Source: Apostichopus californicus (Eukaryota > Echinodermata > Holothuroidea > Aspidochirotida > Stichopodidae). From it: a stretch of 20,638 bases of DNA. The first letter of the stretch is position 1, and each line of letters begins with the position of its first letter. Shown one piece after another: positions 17,101-20,638 of this stretch. The stretch spans positions 2,947-23,584 of the forward strand of contig JAIPMN010019970.1 of assembly GCA_020650975.1 (NCBI GenBank), in the 5' to 3' direction. The position numbers were made by a program, and so were the translations under genes. A model generated the notes under the pieces. It was not told where the DNA came from. It did no database searches and saw nothing but the letters and a program-made list of their open reading frames with translations.

Positions 17101-19183
17101 ATTCCATGAATTACAGAAATGTATATTTTAGAAATGATTTTTAAAGAGCGTTGTTTTGAGTTGACTTACTCCTGTGGGGTGCGGCTGGAGGATTTCTTTG
17201 CGAGTGGACTGCCGGACTAAGGGTCGCAACCTCTCGCTGTCGCAACTGACCCATTCATCGTAGCGGGAGTTCCACTTGTCAAAATGGATCAAGACTTGCT
17301 GTTCGTCTTCGTCCACTTGTACAACCTTTGCTAGATACCTACAGGTGAAATATTGTCAAACTGTATCAAGGGATGGTATGAAGGAAATTTGCAAGAAGTG
17401 AAAAGGCTTCGAGCTGTTACATCAATACACATAAATACACATAAATATATACAAAAATACACAACATGTGTTTTGCATCTTCTCTACTTGAAACAATTAT
17501 ATTTTGTTAAGTTACCGTAATAGAATTTACTGCATTACAAGCTAGAAAGCCAGCTAGCTTTTGATTCCTTGCCATACAGTTTGCTCAAAATTTAAAATAT
17601 GGTAACTATCTGGCTCATGTACATAGCAAGTGTCACACACACACAGATGCCATCACGATCGCATAGATTCCTTTTTACTCCGGCAAGGATTAAAAAATTG
17701 CTGAAATATGATGTTTACGGCAAGCTGACAAAACCATGACGGCCGTCTGCACCACAAACTTAAAAAAATAACAGCACATCGTTGACTAAGTTCGACAAGG
17801 TGAACGAGAATATGTCACAAGAATACATTTCTTGAAGGCCTGGTATTTAGTGCAAGTATAGAGTTTTGCACTAACTGTAAGTTTCCAGTAAACATGCCCT
17901 TGGTTATAATTTGAAGCCTTTTCTAAAGATGTTATCCCTTACCAAAACTATGCAACAACGTTATCTCACACAATAGTCAATAACTTGATAACATTAATTA
18001 TCCCATTTATCACGTTGTTGAATTTTCATGAATTGTCAAATTTTCTCACGATGTTTCAATGACAAATATGTCAGATAATTGAAATCTCTCTACTGATTGG
18101 TTATTTCCTGCACCCAAAGTACACAGCTCTTATGACCCTGTTAGCTCGAAATCTAGATGATCTTGCATTATTAAAGTGAGTTTTAACCTACCATTTATTC
18201 TGACAGAAATCCATAGCCTCCAGCTTGAAGTTAGGCACAAATTCTATCCCTGACCGGTAGACTTTGGCCCTAGGTTTCCTCCTGTCTGTCGTTGGCTTCG
18301 CAAGAGGGAATTTGGGTTTCTGGTTTCGGTACCTGGGTCCTTCTTTCTCCGGCTTGAATTTGGACGATTGACCCGCCGACTTTGACCTCTCCCTTTTGAA
18401 TCCAAAGTCGGTCACAAACTCACTGTCGAGGCTGTTGTTACGTTTCCGTCCGGCTCTGTCCCTCAAGACGGGCTTTTCACGTTTCGGAGGGATCCTCAGA
18501 GCCGATTTGGCGAGTCTCGAAGAGGCGGCCGGTATCACGGAGGACTTAGGTTGCGTGAGCGGGGAAGAAGATGGCGTGATGCTGGCCGAGGATGAGAAAG
18601 AAGAACACGGACTCGTCTGATACGATGACGATGAACACCTACTAGAGGGGACTGGAGATGAAGATTGCAGGCTGATCGGTTGCTGTACGGATTCACTTGG
18701 ACGATCCCTCTGCTCTGCGTGTGATCTTCCTTCCGATGCTTTTCCCGTAACATCGGCCTGAACATCTCTCTTTTCTGCTGGAAGTTGTTTAGCATTGTCC
18801 TCCACGGAATCTCCGGAAACGCTAGCAACTTTTGCTTCTTTGTTGCTCACCGCCGACTGAATCTTTTTGGATGTTGATGGCACTGAAGGTCCCACCAATG
18901 AAACCGAAGTGTCTCCTCCAACTGATGAGGATGACAATGATGGTGGTGGTGGGTCAGTTTCCATGGCAACCACTTCCCTGTCATCACTTTTCTTCTCTGT
19001 TTCAGTTGGTTTTCCACTCTTAGAGGCCTGTCCTTCCTTTGAAATGTCTTCAGTATTTGATACAGCCGGTCTCTGAGTATTTGCTGCACTGCTCCGAGGT
19101 GAGCCGTGCGCTTTCCCCACAAATTCGTTGAAAAGAGCGGCAAATCCTTCCTCTTTTTCTCTCTTGGATAATGTCTCCTCCAT
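2009..19183 (-). CDS. PHF20: PHF20/PHF20L1-like chromatin reader, 16 coding exons
   Basis: Join, in transcript order: 19183-18192, 17338-17170, 15417-15244, 14828-14729, 14050-13884, 12778-12724, 11605-11504, 10640-10593, 10324-10133, 9834-9046, 8148-8000, 7342-7243, 6792-6588, 5970-4158, 3346-3160, 2139-2009. Every junction is GT-AG and every phase agrees, giving 5,373 nt and 1,790 residues with a stop. Domains seen: Tudor 1 about 312-371, Tudor 2 about 388-430, C2H2 620-643, Lys-rich 861-900, PHD 966-1008, conserved post-PHD block 1013-1098, C-terminal coiled coil about 1715-1790. Vertebrate PHF20 and PHF20L1 have this order, are roughly 1,000 residues long, and act in the nucleus. PHF20 is a subunit of the NSL complex, which acetylates histone H4 through KAT8/MOF and reads methyl-lysine. 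The larger size here comes mainly from a 311-residue N-terminal extension and a 600-residue disordered exon. Family assignment is firm. The exact borders of the short exons are my reading of splice sites. Confidence 0.93.
2290..2650. repeat. Degenerate tandem repeat, period about 123 bp, three copies
   Basis: Copies start near 2290, 2414 and 2536. Each opens AATAGRYYTTGCAA-like, then gives a T/C-rich CTTCA motif, then GTGARA..TTGTCTTCA. The copies have diverged strongly. The repeat lies in intron 15. Confidence 0.55.
3160..3346 (-). CDS. PHF20: Exon 15: C-terminal linker and coiled coil
   Basis: A 187-nt exon, phase 0 in and 1 out, acceptor ATGTTCAG, donor GTAAGT. Residues 1686-1747. A Ser-rich start is followed by [17 protein letters not shown], with Leu/Ile spacing of a coiled coil. 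It aligns with human PHF20 LTHVESLQDEVTHRMDSIEKEL, where the C-terminal helix lies. Confidence 0.9.
3347..4157 (-). other. Intron 14
   Basis: 811 bp with GT-AG borders. Apart from the LINE remnant at about 3600-3906 I see only AT-rich sequence. Confidence 0.85.
3600..3906 (+). mobile_element. 3' end of a LINE (CR1/L2-like), old and inactive
   Basis: Reading plus, one frame gives [12 protein letters not shown], a stop, then [16 protein letters not shown] and PKTHLMKT. This is the C-terminal signature of many LINE ORF2 proteins (GDRAFSVAAPRLWNSLP...SLSSFKTLLKTHLF), with a TGA where Trp is usual. The coding part is followed by a hairpin, GCGCC (3849-3853) with GGCGC (3879-3883) and CGTC (859-862 of that kilobase) with GACG, then a short ATTATT tail. 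This layout is typical of CR1/L2 3' ends, which the reverse transcriptase recognises. It is severely 5'-truncated and lies antisense in intron 14. Confidence 0.75.
4158..5970 (-). CDS. PHF20: Exon 14: 605-residue disordered Ser/Thr-rich region
   Basis: A single open 1,813-nt exon, phase 2 in and 0 out, acceptor TTTTTTCCAG, donor GTGAGA. It starts with [15 protein letters not shown] (human QSREHPDLPLWCQPW), so its first 20 residues are conserved. Residues about 1105-1685 are low-complexity, rich in Ser, Thr, Gly and Asp with few hydrophobics, and look disordered. Residues 1491-1589 are nine tandem 11-residue repeats. Human PHF20 has a far shorter, unrelated-looking segment here. Long open frames on the opposite strand are by-products of biased composition. 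Confidence 0.93.
4446..4742 (-). repeat. Coding minisatellite: nine 33-bp units (11 residues each)
   Basis: Exactly 297 bp inside exon 14. Consensus [11 protein letters not shown], residues 1491-1589. Unit variants differ at Gln/His/Glu4, Ser/Thr6, Ala/Pro/Ser9 and Asn/Lys10, while Gly3, Ala5 and Val8 are invariant. Unit length is a multiple of three and the copies are in register with the reading frame, so copy-number change would keep the protein intact. Opposite-strand frames stay open only because of the repeat. Confidence 0.95.
5971..6587 (-). other. Intron 13, no feature seen
   Basis: 617 bp with GT-AG borders and a strong T/C tract before exon 14. No repeat, transposon border or coding potential recognised. 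Confidence 0.8.
6588..6792 (-). CDS. PHF20: Exon 13: conserved post-PHD block
   Basis: A 205-nt exon, phase 1 in and 2 out, acceptor TTTACCTCAG, donor GTGAGT. Residues 1013-1080. [21 protein letters not shown] matches human LGDVQRVIEVLHGLQLKMSIL, a probable amphipathic helix. Upstream [16 protein letters not shown] parallels human YWYDKEWLSRGHM. The block follows the PHD in all PHF20-type proteins I know and probably packs on it or binds a partner. Confidence 0.95.
6793..7242 (-). other. Intron 12, C-rich on the plus strand
   Basis: 450 bp between GT-AG borders. It contains a short tandem duplication of GCCC(C/T)TGA(T/C)GTATACCCCCC near 7089-7134 and several C runs, so the transcript is G-rich here. 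No other element seen. Confidence 0.75.
7243..7342 (-). CDS. PHF20: Exon 12: second half of PHD finger
   Basis: A 100-nt exon, phase 0 in and 1 out, acceptor TTCACAG, donor GTAAGA. Residues 980-1012. Cys980, Cys983, His988, Cys991, Cys1005 and Cys1008 complete a Cys4-His-Cys3 PHD finger. [15 protein letters not shown] matches human CEECQCWQHGVCMGL. The Trp two residues before the His is retained. PHD fingers read histone H3 tails, and PHF20 is reported to favour H3K4me2. Confidence 0.97.
7343..7999 (-). other. Intron 11, no feature seen
   Basis: 657 bp separating the two PHD exons. AT-rich, with no repeat or open frame of interest. Confidence 0.8.
8000..8148 (-). CDS. PHF20: Exon 11: first half of PHD finger
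   Basis: A 149-nt exon, phase 1 in and 0 out, acceptor CCTTCAG, donor GTGGGC. Residues 930-979. [17 protein letters not shown] supplies the first zinc ligands, Cys966 and Cys968, and matches human PHF20 VVRCICEVQEENDFMIQ. The intron falls after Gln979, immediately before the third ligand. Confidence 0.95.
8160..8930. repeat. Decayed minisatellite filling intron 10
   Basis: About 17 variants of GAATCTGGA recur at intervals of roughly 20-50 bp, interleaved with GAGAAAGACAGAC. A 45-bp stretch at 8221-8265 recurs at 8324-8368 with few changes, a higher-order period of 103 bp. The plus strand is purine-rich, so the transcript of intron 10 (8149-9045) is pyrimidine-rich throughout. Confidence 0.7.
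9046..9834 (-). CDS. PHF20: Exon 10: basic linker, Lys-rich tract then acidic tract
   Basis: A 789-nt exon, phase 1 to 1. Residues 667-929. SPPGVV occurs twice (706-711, 719-724), each followed by Arg/Lys-rich sequence. Residues 861-900 are almost wholly Lys, Arg, Glu and His with a run of five lysines. Residues 904-922 are acidic ([14 protein letters not shown]). Human PHF20 has a comparable Lys run before an acidic stretch and the PHD. Donor GTGAGT is clear. The acceptor, ending CACAAAG, is unusual (AAG instead of CAG) but is the one I found that keeps the phase. Confidence 0.9.
10133..10324 (-). CDS. PHF20: Exon 9: C2H2 zinc finger
   Basis: A 192-nt exon, phase 1 to 1, acceptor TTCCATCAG, donor GTAAGT. 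Residues 603-666. Cys620 and Cys625, His638 and His643 form a single C2H2 finger. [15 protein letters not shown] and YHTKYYH parallel human PHF20 KFRCKVVDCLKFFRK and YHMKYFH, and the preceding IDLDH matches human VDLDH. A lone finger of this type is diagnostic of the PHF20 family. Confidence 0.96.
10593..10640 (-). CDS. PHF20: Exon 8: 48-nt microexon
   Basis: Acceptor CGCTTAG and donor GTAAGT enclose 48 nt, phase 1 to 1, encoding [16 protein letters not shown] (587-602). It keeps the frame whether included or skipped. The call rests on strong splice sites and on phase fit with exons 7 and 9. Confidence 0.75.
10641..11503 (-). other. Intron 7, no clear element
   Basis: 863 bp with GT-AG borders. 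C and G runs occur at 11332-11345 and 11429-11448. The two smaller introns nearby, 9835-10132 and 10325-10592, are also featureless apart from a doubled ATGAAACTTAACG near 9890-9935. Confidence 0.7.
11504..11605 (-). CDS. PHF20: Exon 7: linker exon
   Basis: A 102-nt exon, phase 1 to 1, acceptor GATCATCAG, donor GTAAGT. It encodes residues 553-586, including [17 protein letters not shown]. The PVLKPVLTP doublet is slightly repetitive. No domain recognised. Because it is symmetrical it could be a cassette exon. Confidence 0.8.
11690..11921. mobile_element. MITE, 232 bp, 44-bp terminal inverted repeats, TTTAA duplication
   Basis: The left end AGGAATAGTCCAGGTCAAAA is mirrored at the right end (11877-11921 reads as AGAAAAGTCCAGGTCAAAA in reverse). 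The match continues for about 44 bp with a few changes, including TTTCTTTT and TATATGTTA.AGAGGA. Both ends abut TTTAA (11685-11689, 11922-11926), the likely target duplication. The interior has no open frame. It lies in intron 6, and the close TIR match suggests fairly recent insertion. Confidence 0.88.
12306..12677. mobile_element. hAT-type non-autonomous DNA transposon, 372 bp
   Basis: Ends read CAGGGGTGGGCAACA and, reversed, CTGGGGTGGGCAACT, 13 of 15 identical and of the form typical of hAT ends. Flanking 8-mers TATAAGAG (12298-12305) and TATTAGAA (12678-12685) match at 6 of 8 positions and fit the hAT target pattern nTnnnnAn. Subterminal GGGCCGC motifs recur near both ends. No transposase frame. 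It lies in intron 6, and the worn duplication suggests an old insertion. Confidence 0.85.
12724..12778 (-). CDS. PHF20: Exon 6: short Pro-rich exon
   Basis: A 55-nt exon encoding [18 protein letters not shown] (535-552), phase 0 in and 1 out. Acceptor GTTTCAG and donor GTAAAT. It is short and without a domain, so the call rests on its splice sites and on phase agreement with exons 5 and 7. A hAT-like element ends only 46 bp beyond its donor. Confidence 0.72.
13036..13313. mobile_element. hAT-like MITE, 278 bp
   Basis: The left end CAGGGATGTGCTCA is mirrored at the right end as TAGGGATGTGCTCA. A six-base direct repeat TTCCTG flanks both ends (13030-13035, 13314-13319), short of the eight expected for hAT but consistent with a worn duplication. 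GC-rich subterminal GGCGG and its complement pair as well. No open frame. It lies in intron 5. Confidence 0.65.
13564..13773. repeat. Minisatellite: ten 21-bp units
   Basis: Unit CATAGCAACCTGTCCATTTTG in exact 21-bp register across 210 bp. Units differ mainly by C/G in AACCTG versus AACGTG, and the leftmost unit is more diverged. It lies in intron 5. Because 21 is a multiple of three, several frames stay open on both strands, but none has splice sites that fit the gene. Confidence 0.95.
13884..14050 (-). CDS. PHF20: Exon 5: Pro/Lys-rich linker
   Basis: A 167-nt exon, phase 1 in and 0 out, acceptor TGTCTAACAG, donor GTATAA. Residues 479-534. The sequence is disordered and rich in Pro, Ser and Lys, with repeated Ser-Pro and Thr-Pro pairs and a basic run [10 protein letters not shown] that could serve in nuclear import or DNA contact. 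No domain recognised. Confidence 0.85.
14244..14610. mobile_element. MITE, 367 bp, TTAA target duplication
   Basis: The left end AGGGTGTGAAGACT is mirrored by AGGCATTGAAGACT at the right end (12 of 14), and both ends abut TTAA (14240-14243, 14611-14614). No open frame inside. It lies in intron 4. TTAA targeting is known for piggyBac-type elements, but the terminal bases are not the usual CCC, so the superfamily is left open. Confidence 0.75.
14729..14828 (-). CDS. PHF20: Exon 4: AT-hook-like basic patch
   Basis: A 100-nt exon, phase 0 in and 1 out, acceptor CCTGCAG and donor GTGAGT. Residues 446-478. PPGRGKRRW (457-465) has the GRGKR core of an AT-hook but not the full GRP centre, so minor-groove DNA binding is possible and unproven. 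Vertebrate PHF20 has an AT-hook (KRGRPP) in about the same place, after Tudor 2. Confidence 0.88.
15083..15137. repeat. Short tandem repeat, unit about 18 bp
   Basis: GCTGTGACTCTGAAG occurs three times, then a partial copy GGTGACTGAAGG. It lies in intron 3, which otherwise (14829-15243) shows nothing. Confidence 0.75.
15244..15417 (-). CDS. PHF20: Exon 3: Tudor 2 (methyl-lysine reader)
   Basis: A 174-nt exon, phase 0 to 0, between acceptor TTTCTGACAG and donor GTAACG. Residues 388-445. [15 protein letters not shown] (395-409), NGTY (415-418) and FYDG (422-425) match human PHF20 LACWSDCRFYPAKV, DGTY and FYDG. Trp399, Tyr404/Tyr405, Phe422 and Asp424 are the positions expected to form the methyl-lysine cage. 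In vertebrates this domain binds dimethylated p53 (PHF20) or monomethyl-lysine on histones and DNMT1 (PHF20L1). Cage conservation suggests the binding is kept. Because the exon is symmetrical, skipping it would keep the frame and remove the reader. Confidence 0.97.
15575..15960. mobile_element. Terminal-inverted-repeat element with G/C hairpin, about 386 bp
   Basis: Ends ATAGGCGTAGGAGCC and, reversed, ATAGGCATAGGAGGC agree at 13 of 15 positions. GCCCGAAAAA occurs near the left end and again on the right. The right subterminal part is a self-complementary GGGGGGAGGGGCTGCAGCC followed by a C run, which holds the window's single ambiguous base (15928). A target duplication could not be fixed. 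GTATRTTG occurs near both sides but not flush with the ends. Confidence 0.6.
15961..16585 (+). mobile_element. Fossil 3' end of an LTR retrotransposon (probably Ty3/Gypsy-like)
   Basis: A purine-rich tract (about 16160-16174) leads straight into TGTTATG at 16175, and a region ending CGTAACA closes at 16585. This fits a polypurine tract followed by a 3' LTR of about 411 bp with TGTTA/TAACA ends. AATAAA motifs lie inside it. Sequence at 15961-16160 would be internal spacer. It is broken, lacking its coding part and its other LTR, and is probably old. The inverted-repeat element to its left may have inserted into its spacer. No second LTR is in the window, so this rests on end structure alone. 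Confidence 0.4.
16672..16795. repeat. Minisatellite: six 21-bp units
   Basis: Unit AGGTAACCCTAAGCAACATAC repeated about six times with very few changes (ACATAC versus ACAGAC). It lies in intron 2 between the two Tudor exons. The CCCTAA inside is coincidental and not telomeric. Confidence 0.9.
17170..17338 (-). CDS. PHF20: Exon 2: rest of Tudor 1
   Basis: Acceptor CACCTGTAG and donor GTAAGT bound 169 nt. It encodes residues 331-387. The stretch [17 protein letters not shown] matches human PHF20 KVLIHFKRWNHRYDEWF almost residue for residue, with the aromatic positions Phe350, Trp353, Tyr357 and Trp360 retained. It then reads DSERLRPL, the usual end of this domain. Phase 2 in and phase 0 out agree with both neighbours. 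Confidence 0.96.
17339..18191 (-). other. Intron 1, splits Tudor 1
   Basis: 853 bp with GTAGGT donor and CTGTAG acceptor, interrupting the Trp331 codon. A short CA repeat lies at 17635-17646. No other feature recognised. Confidence 0.85.
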
Positions 19184-19208
19184 CCTTTGCCTGCCAAAAC
19201 AATTATTC
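18192..19208 (-). CDS. PHF20: Exon 1: start codon, Ser-rich/basic extension, first part of Tudor 1
   Basis: The ATG at 19183-19181 is the first in frame after an acceptor (TTTGCAG, exon edge 19208), so about 25 nt of 5' UTR precede it. The exon encodes 330 residues and ends two bases into Trp331 at donor GTAGGT. Residues 1-24 are charged and may form a helix ([13 protein letters not shown]...). Residues 171-220 are strongly Ser-rich, and about 225-310 are basic ([15 protein letters not shown]). Residues 312-331 ([20 protein letters not shown]) begin Tudor 1 and match the start of human PHF20 Tudor 1 (GISFEVGAQLEARDRLKNW). Human PHF20 has only about ten residues before this point, so roughly 300 residues are extra here. 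I recognise no THAP or MBD domain in them, although the fly homologue MBD-R2 carries such domains. Confidence 0.92.
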
Positions 19209-19819
19209 CTGCAAACACACAGGAATAAGATATTAAAAATTTCTAAATAATGATCCTTGCTAAAGATTTCTATTTATGCCAATTCTATAACAAAACTTCT
19301 ATTAACTGAGGGATCAGATGAAAACATGGATTATGCCAACCTGTACAACACTGGCATAGTGCTTAGGCCTAGAACTTAGAAGTACTAACTTTACCCTAGG
19401 TCCCTAACTACTTTAACTTGTTGTACAACTACAAATTGTACAGGCATAGGCCCTTTACAACATAAAGGTCTTTTTATTGTGACGGTCCTCACAAGTCGTT
19501 TCGTAGCTAGGCTACTTTACTCTCAGTACTGTACTCGTATAACAATGGCCTATGACATCGGCCTTACGTTTGTCTCGTCTGTAGACTAGCACCCTCTAAA
19601 ATGCATACCCTATACTACAGTAACTCGGTGAGATACTGTTGATGCTATGATTAATTATGATAGCCTAACGTTAGGCTAAACTTGAAGCAGTGCTGTCCAC
19701 CTGGAGGCTGGAGGAGACACTCATGTTGTCATAAAGATACCAATGGTTGGTTGGACTTAGTTTAGCATGATTAAACAATGAGCGCACGACGTTTACGAAA
19801 TACATGCATTTCCCCTTAC
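19209..19819 (-). other. Probable 5' UTR intron
   Basis: 611 bp between the candidate first-exon donor and the exon 1 acceptor. It contains a perfect 18-bp palindrome, TAGCCTAACGTTAGGCTA, at 19661-19678 and several TAGGCC-type motifs. No coding potential. Confidence 0.45.
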
Positions 19820-19910
19820 CATTAACTCTTGAACAACCACGATTCCCCGCCAAGTTAGACGCGCTCGTTGTTTCATATGTTGTCAGACGTCTTCAATGTA
19901 GTAATATATT
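19820..19910 (-). other. Probable non-coding first exon (5' UTR)
   Basis: Exon 1 opens with a splice acceptor, so an upstream exon is expected. The best donor I found is GTAAGG with exon edge at 19820, 611 bp from that acceptor. The exon carries no long open frame. On the transcript strand it contains TTGGCGGGGAA, close to an E2F site (GGCGGGAA). The 5' edge at 19910 is a guess, as I see no clear TATA box or initiator. Confidence 0.45.
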
Positions 19911-20638
19911 ACACACAGCTAGCTAGTTCACATCTCATTCACATAACAGAGAGCAATTACACGCCTGTCAGAAGATAGCAGCCATTACTAGCACACAACA
20001 GCAGCAGCCACTAACAGCAGACAATAGTGTAAAGGACACTATAGCATACCAACAATGTAACACAACAGCTGGCAAATGGGCAACTTATCAAACAGGCAGC
20101 TTTTACTATTTAGCGGAAAGCTTTATGCTATTCTAGTATATGTAATGAATTTTCACATTCAATCACCAAAGGGTCTTTACTCTTAAAGACAGAAATTGCT
20201 AGAATACTTCTTCTGTTTCTTTATTAATTCCAATCATAGTGTTTTGGTTATTAGTGACTGCGTTTGAATAAAATACTCATTACTTTACTTTCCTTTCTTA
20301 TTACTTTACTTTCCTGTGTTTGAGCCTGCCAACTCTATGTCTTGTTTCTCTGGTCTGTCTGTTGAATCTAAACCATGGTTGCATATACGTGGTGTCTACT
20401 GTGTAAGTTGATATAGTTGAGAAAAGCCGTGTAGACATTACTACCTCACAAGCTGTAGATTTTTTTCTTTGCATAATTTTAGTTATGGAGAAATTTGAGG
20501 AGCCGGAAAAGTACCTAAAACGTAGATGAGACCCTCCTCTTTGATATGGTATATGTGTCGGCTATTATTGGTTAACAGAACATATTTCTTGACCAAAAAT
20601 GACCATAAACATATTACCACCGACTACTTCAAATCGGA
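19911..20638 (-). other. 5' flank and presumed promoter region
   Basis: No open frame that looks coding on either strand. It holds a CAG-rich patch (19996-20027) and a near-perfect direct repeat of TTACTTTACTTTCCT around 20280-20313. Promoter elements for the minus-strand gene should lie in its left part, but none is clear enough to place. Confidence 0.35.

Larger units (their letters stand above)
15418..17169 (-). other. Intron 2
   Basis: The longest intron (1,752 bp), separating the two Tudor exons. Apart from the mobile elements and the minisatellite listed, it holds AT-rich sequence without coding potential. Confidence 0.85.

Noticed and set aside
18192-19183. THAP or MBD domain in the N-terminal extension, as in fly MBD-R2
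   Set aside because: No C2CH zinc ligands are present and no MBD signature was seen. The segment is Ser-rich and basic.

Overview
The window looks like one locus from an animal nuclear genome. It is AT-rich, coding exons are interrupted by introns with GT-AG borders, and the introns carry many small DNA transposons, minisatellites and retroelement remnants. I think a marine invertebrate deuterostome, probably an echinoderm, is most likely. That rests on the style of the gene and repeats and is an inference, not a demonstration.

One gene fills almost the whole window on the minus strand (stop codon at 2009-2011, start codon at 19181-19183). I read 16 coding exons whose splice phases agree from end to end. 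Together they give 5,373 nt of coding sequence and a 1,790-residue protein. Domain order is: long Ser-rich and basic N-terminal extension, two Tudor domains, AT-hook-like basic patch, C2H2 zinc finger, Lys-rich stretch followed by an acidic one, PHD finger, a conserved block just after the PHD, a 600-residue disordered Ser/Thr-rich region with nine 11-residue repeats, and a short C-terminal coiled coil. Apart from the extension and the disordered region, this is the layout of vertebrate PHF20 and PHF20L1. The gene is best called the invertebrate PHF20/PHF20L1 pro-orthologue. In vertebrates PHF20 belongs to the KAT8/MOF-containing NSL histone acetyltransferase complex, where its Tudor and PHD modules read lysine methylation.

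Layout from left to right: 1-2008 is 3' flank and probable 3' UTR with a polyadenylation signal near 1700. Exons 16 to 13 lie in 2009-6792, with an old LINE 3' end in intron 14. The PHD exons 12 and 11 lie in 7243-8148. Intron 10 is almost wholly a decayed minisatellite. Exons 10 to 4 lie in 9046-14828, and their introns hold two TTAA-flanked MITEs, two hAT-like elements and a 21-bp minisatellite. The Tudor exons 3 and 2 lie in 15244-17338. Intron 2 between them holds an inverted-repeat element with a G/C hairpin, a fossil LTR-retrotransposon end and another 21-bp minisatellite. Exon 1 lies in 18192-19208. A probable non-coding first exon ends at 19820, and the promoter is presumably beyond it.

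I found no second gene, no tRNA or other structured RNA gene, no CRISPR array and no sign of a bacterial-type system. The parts most worth a second look are the lineage-specific additions to the PHF20 protein and the density of small mobile elements in its introns.
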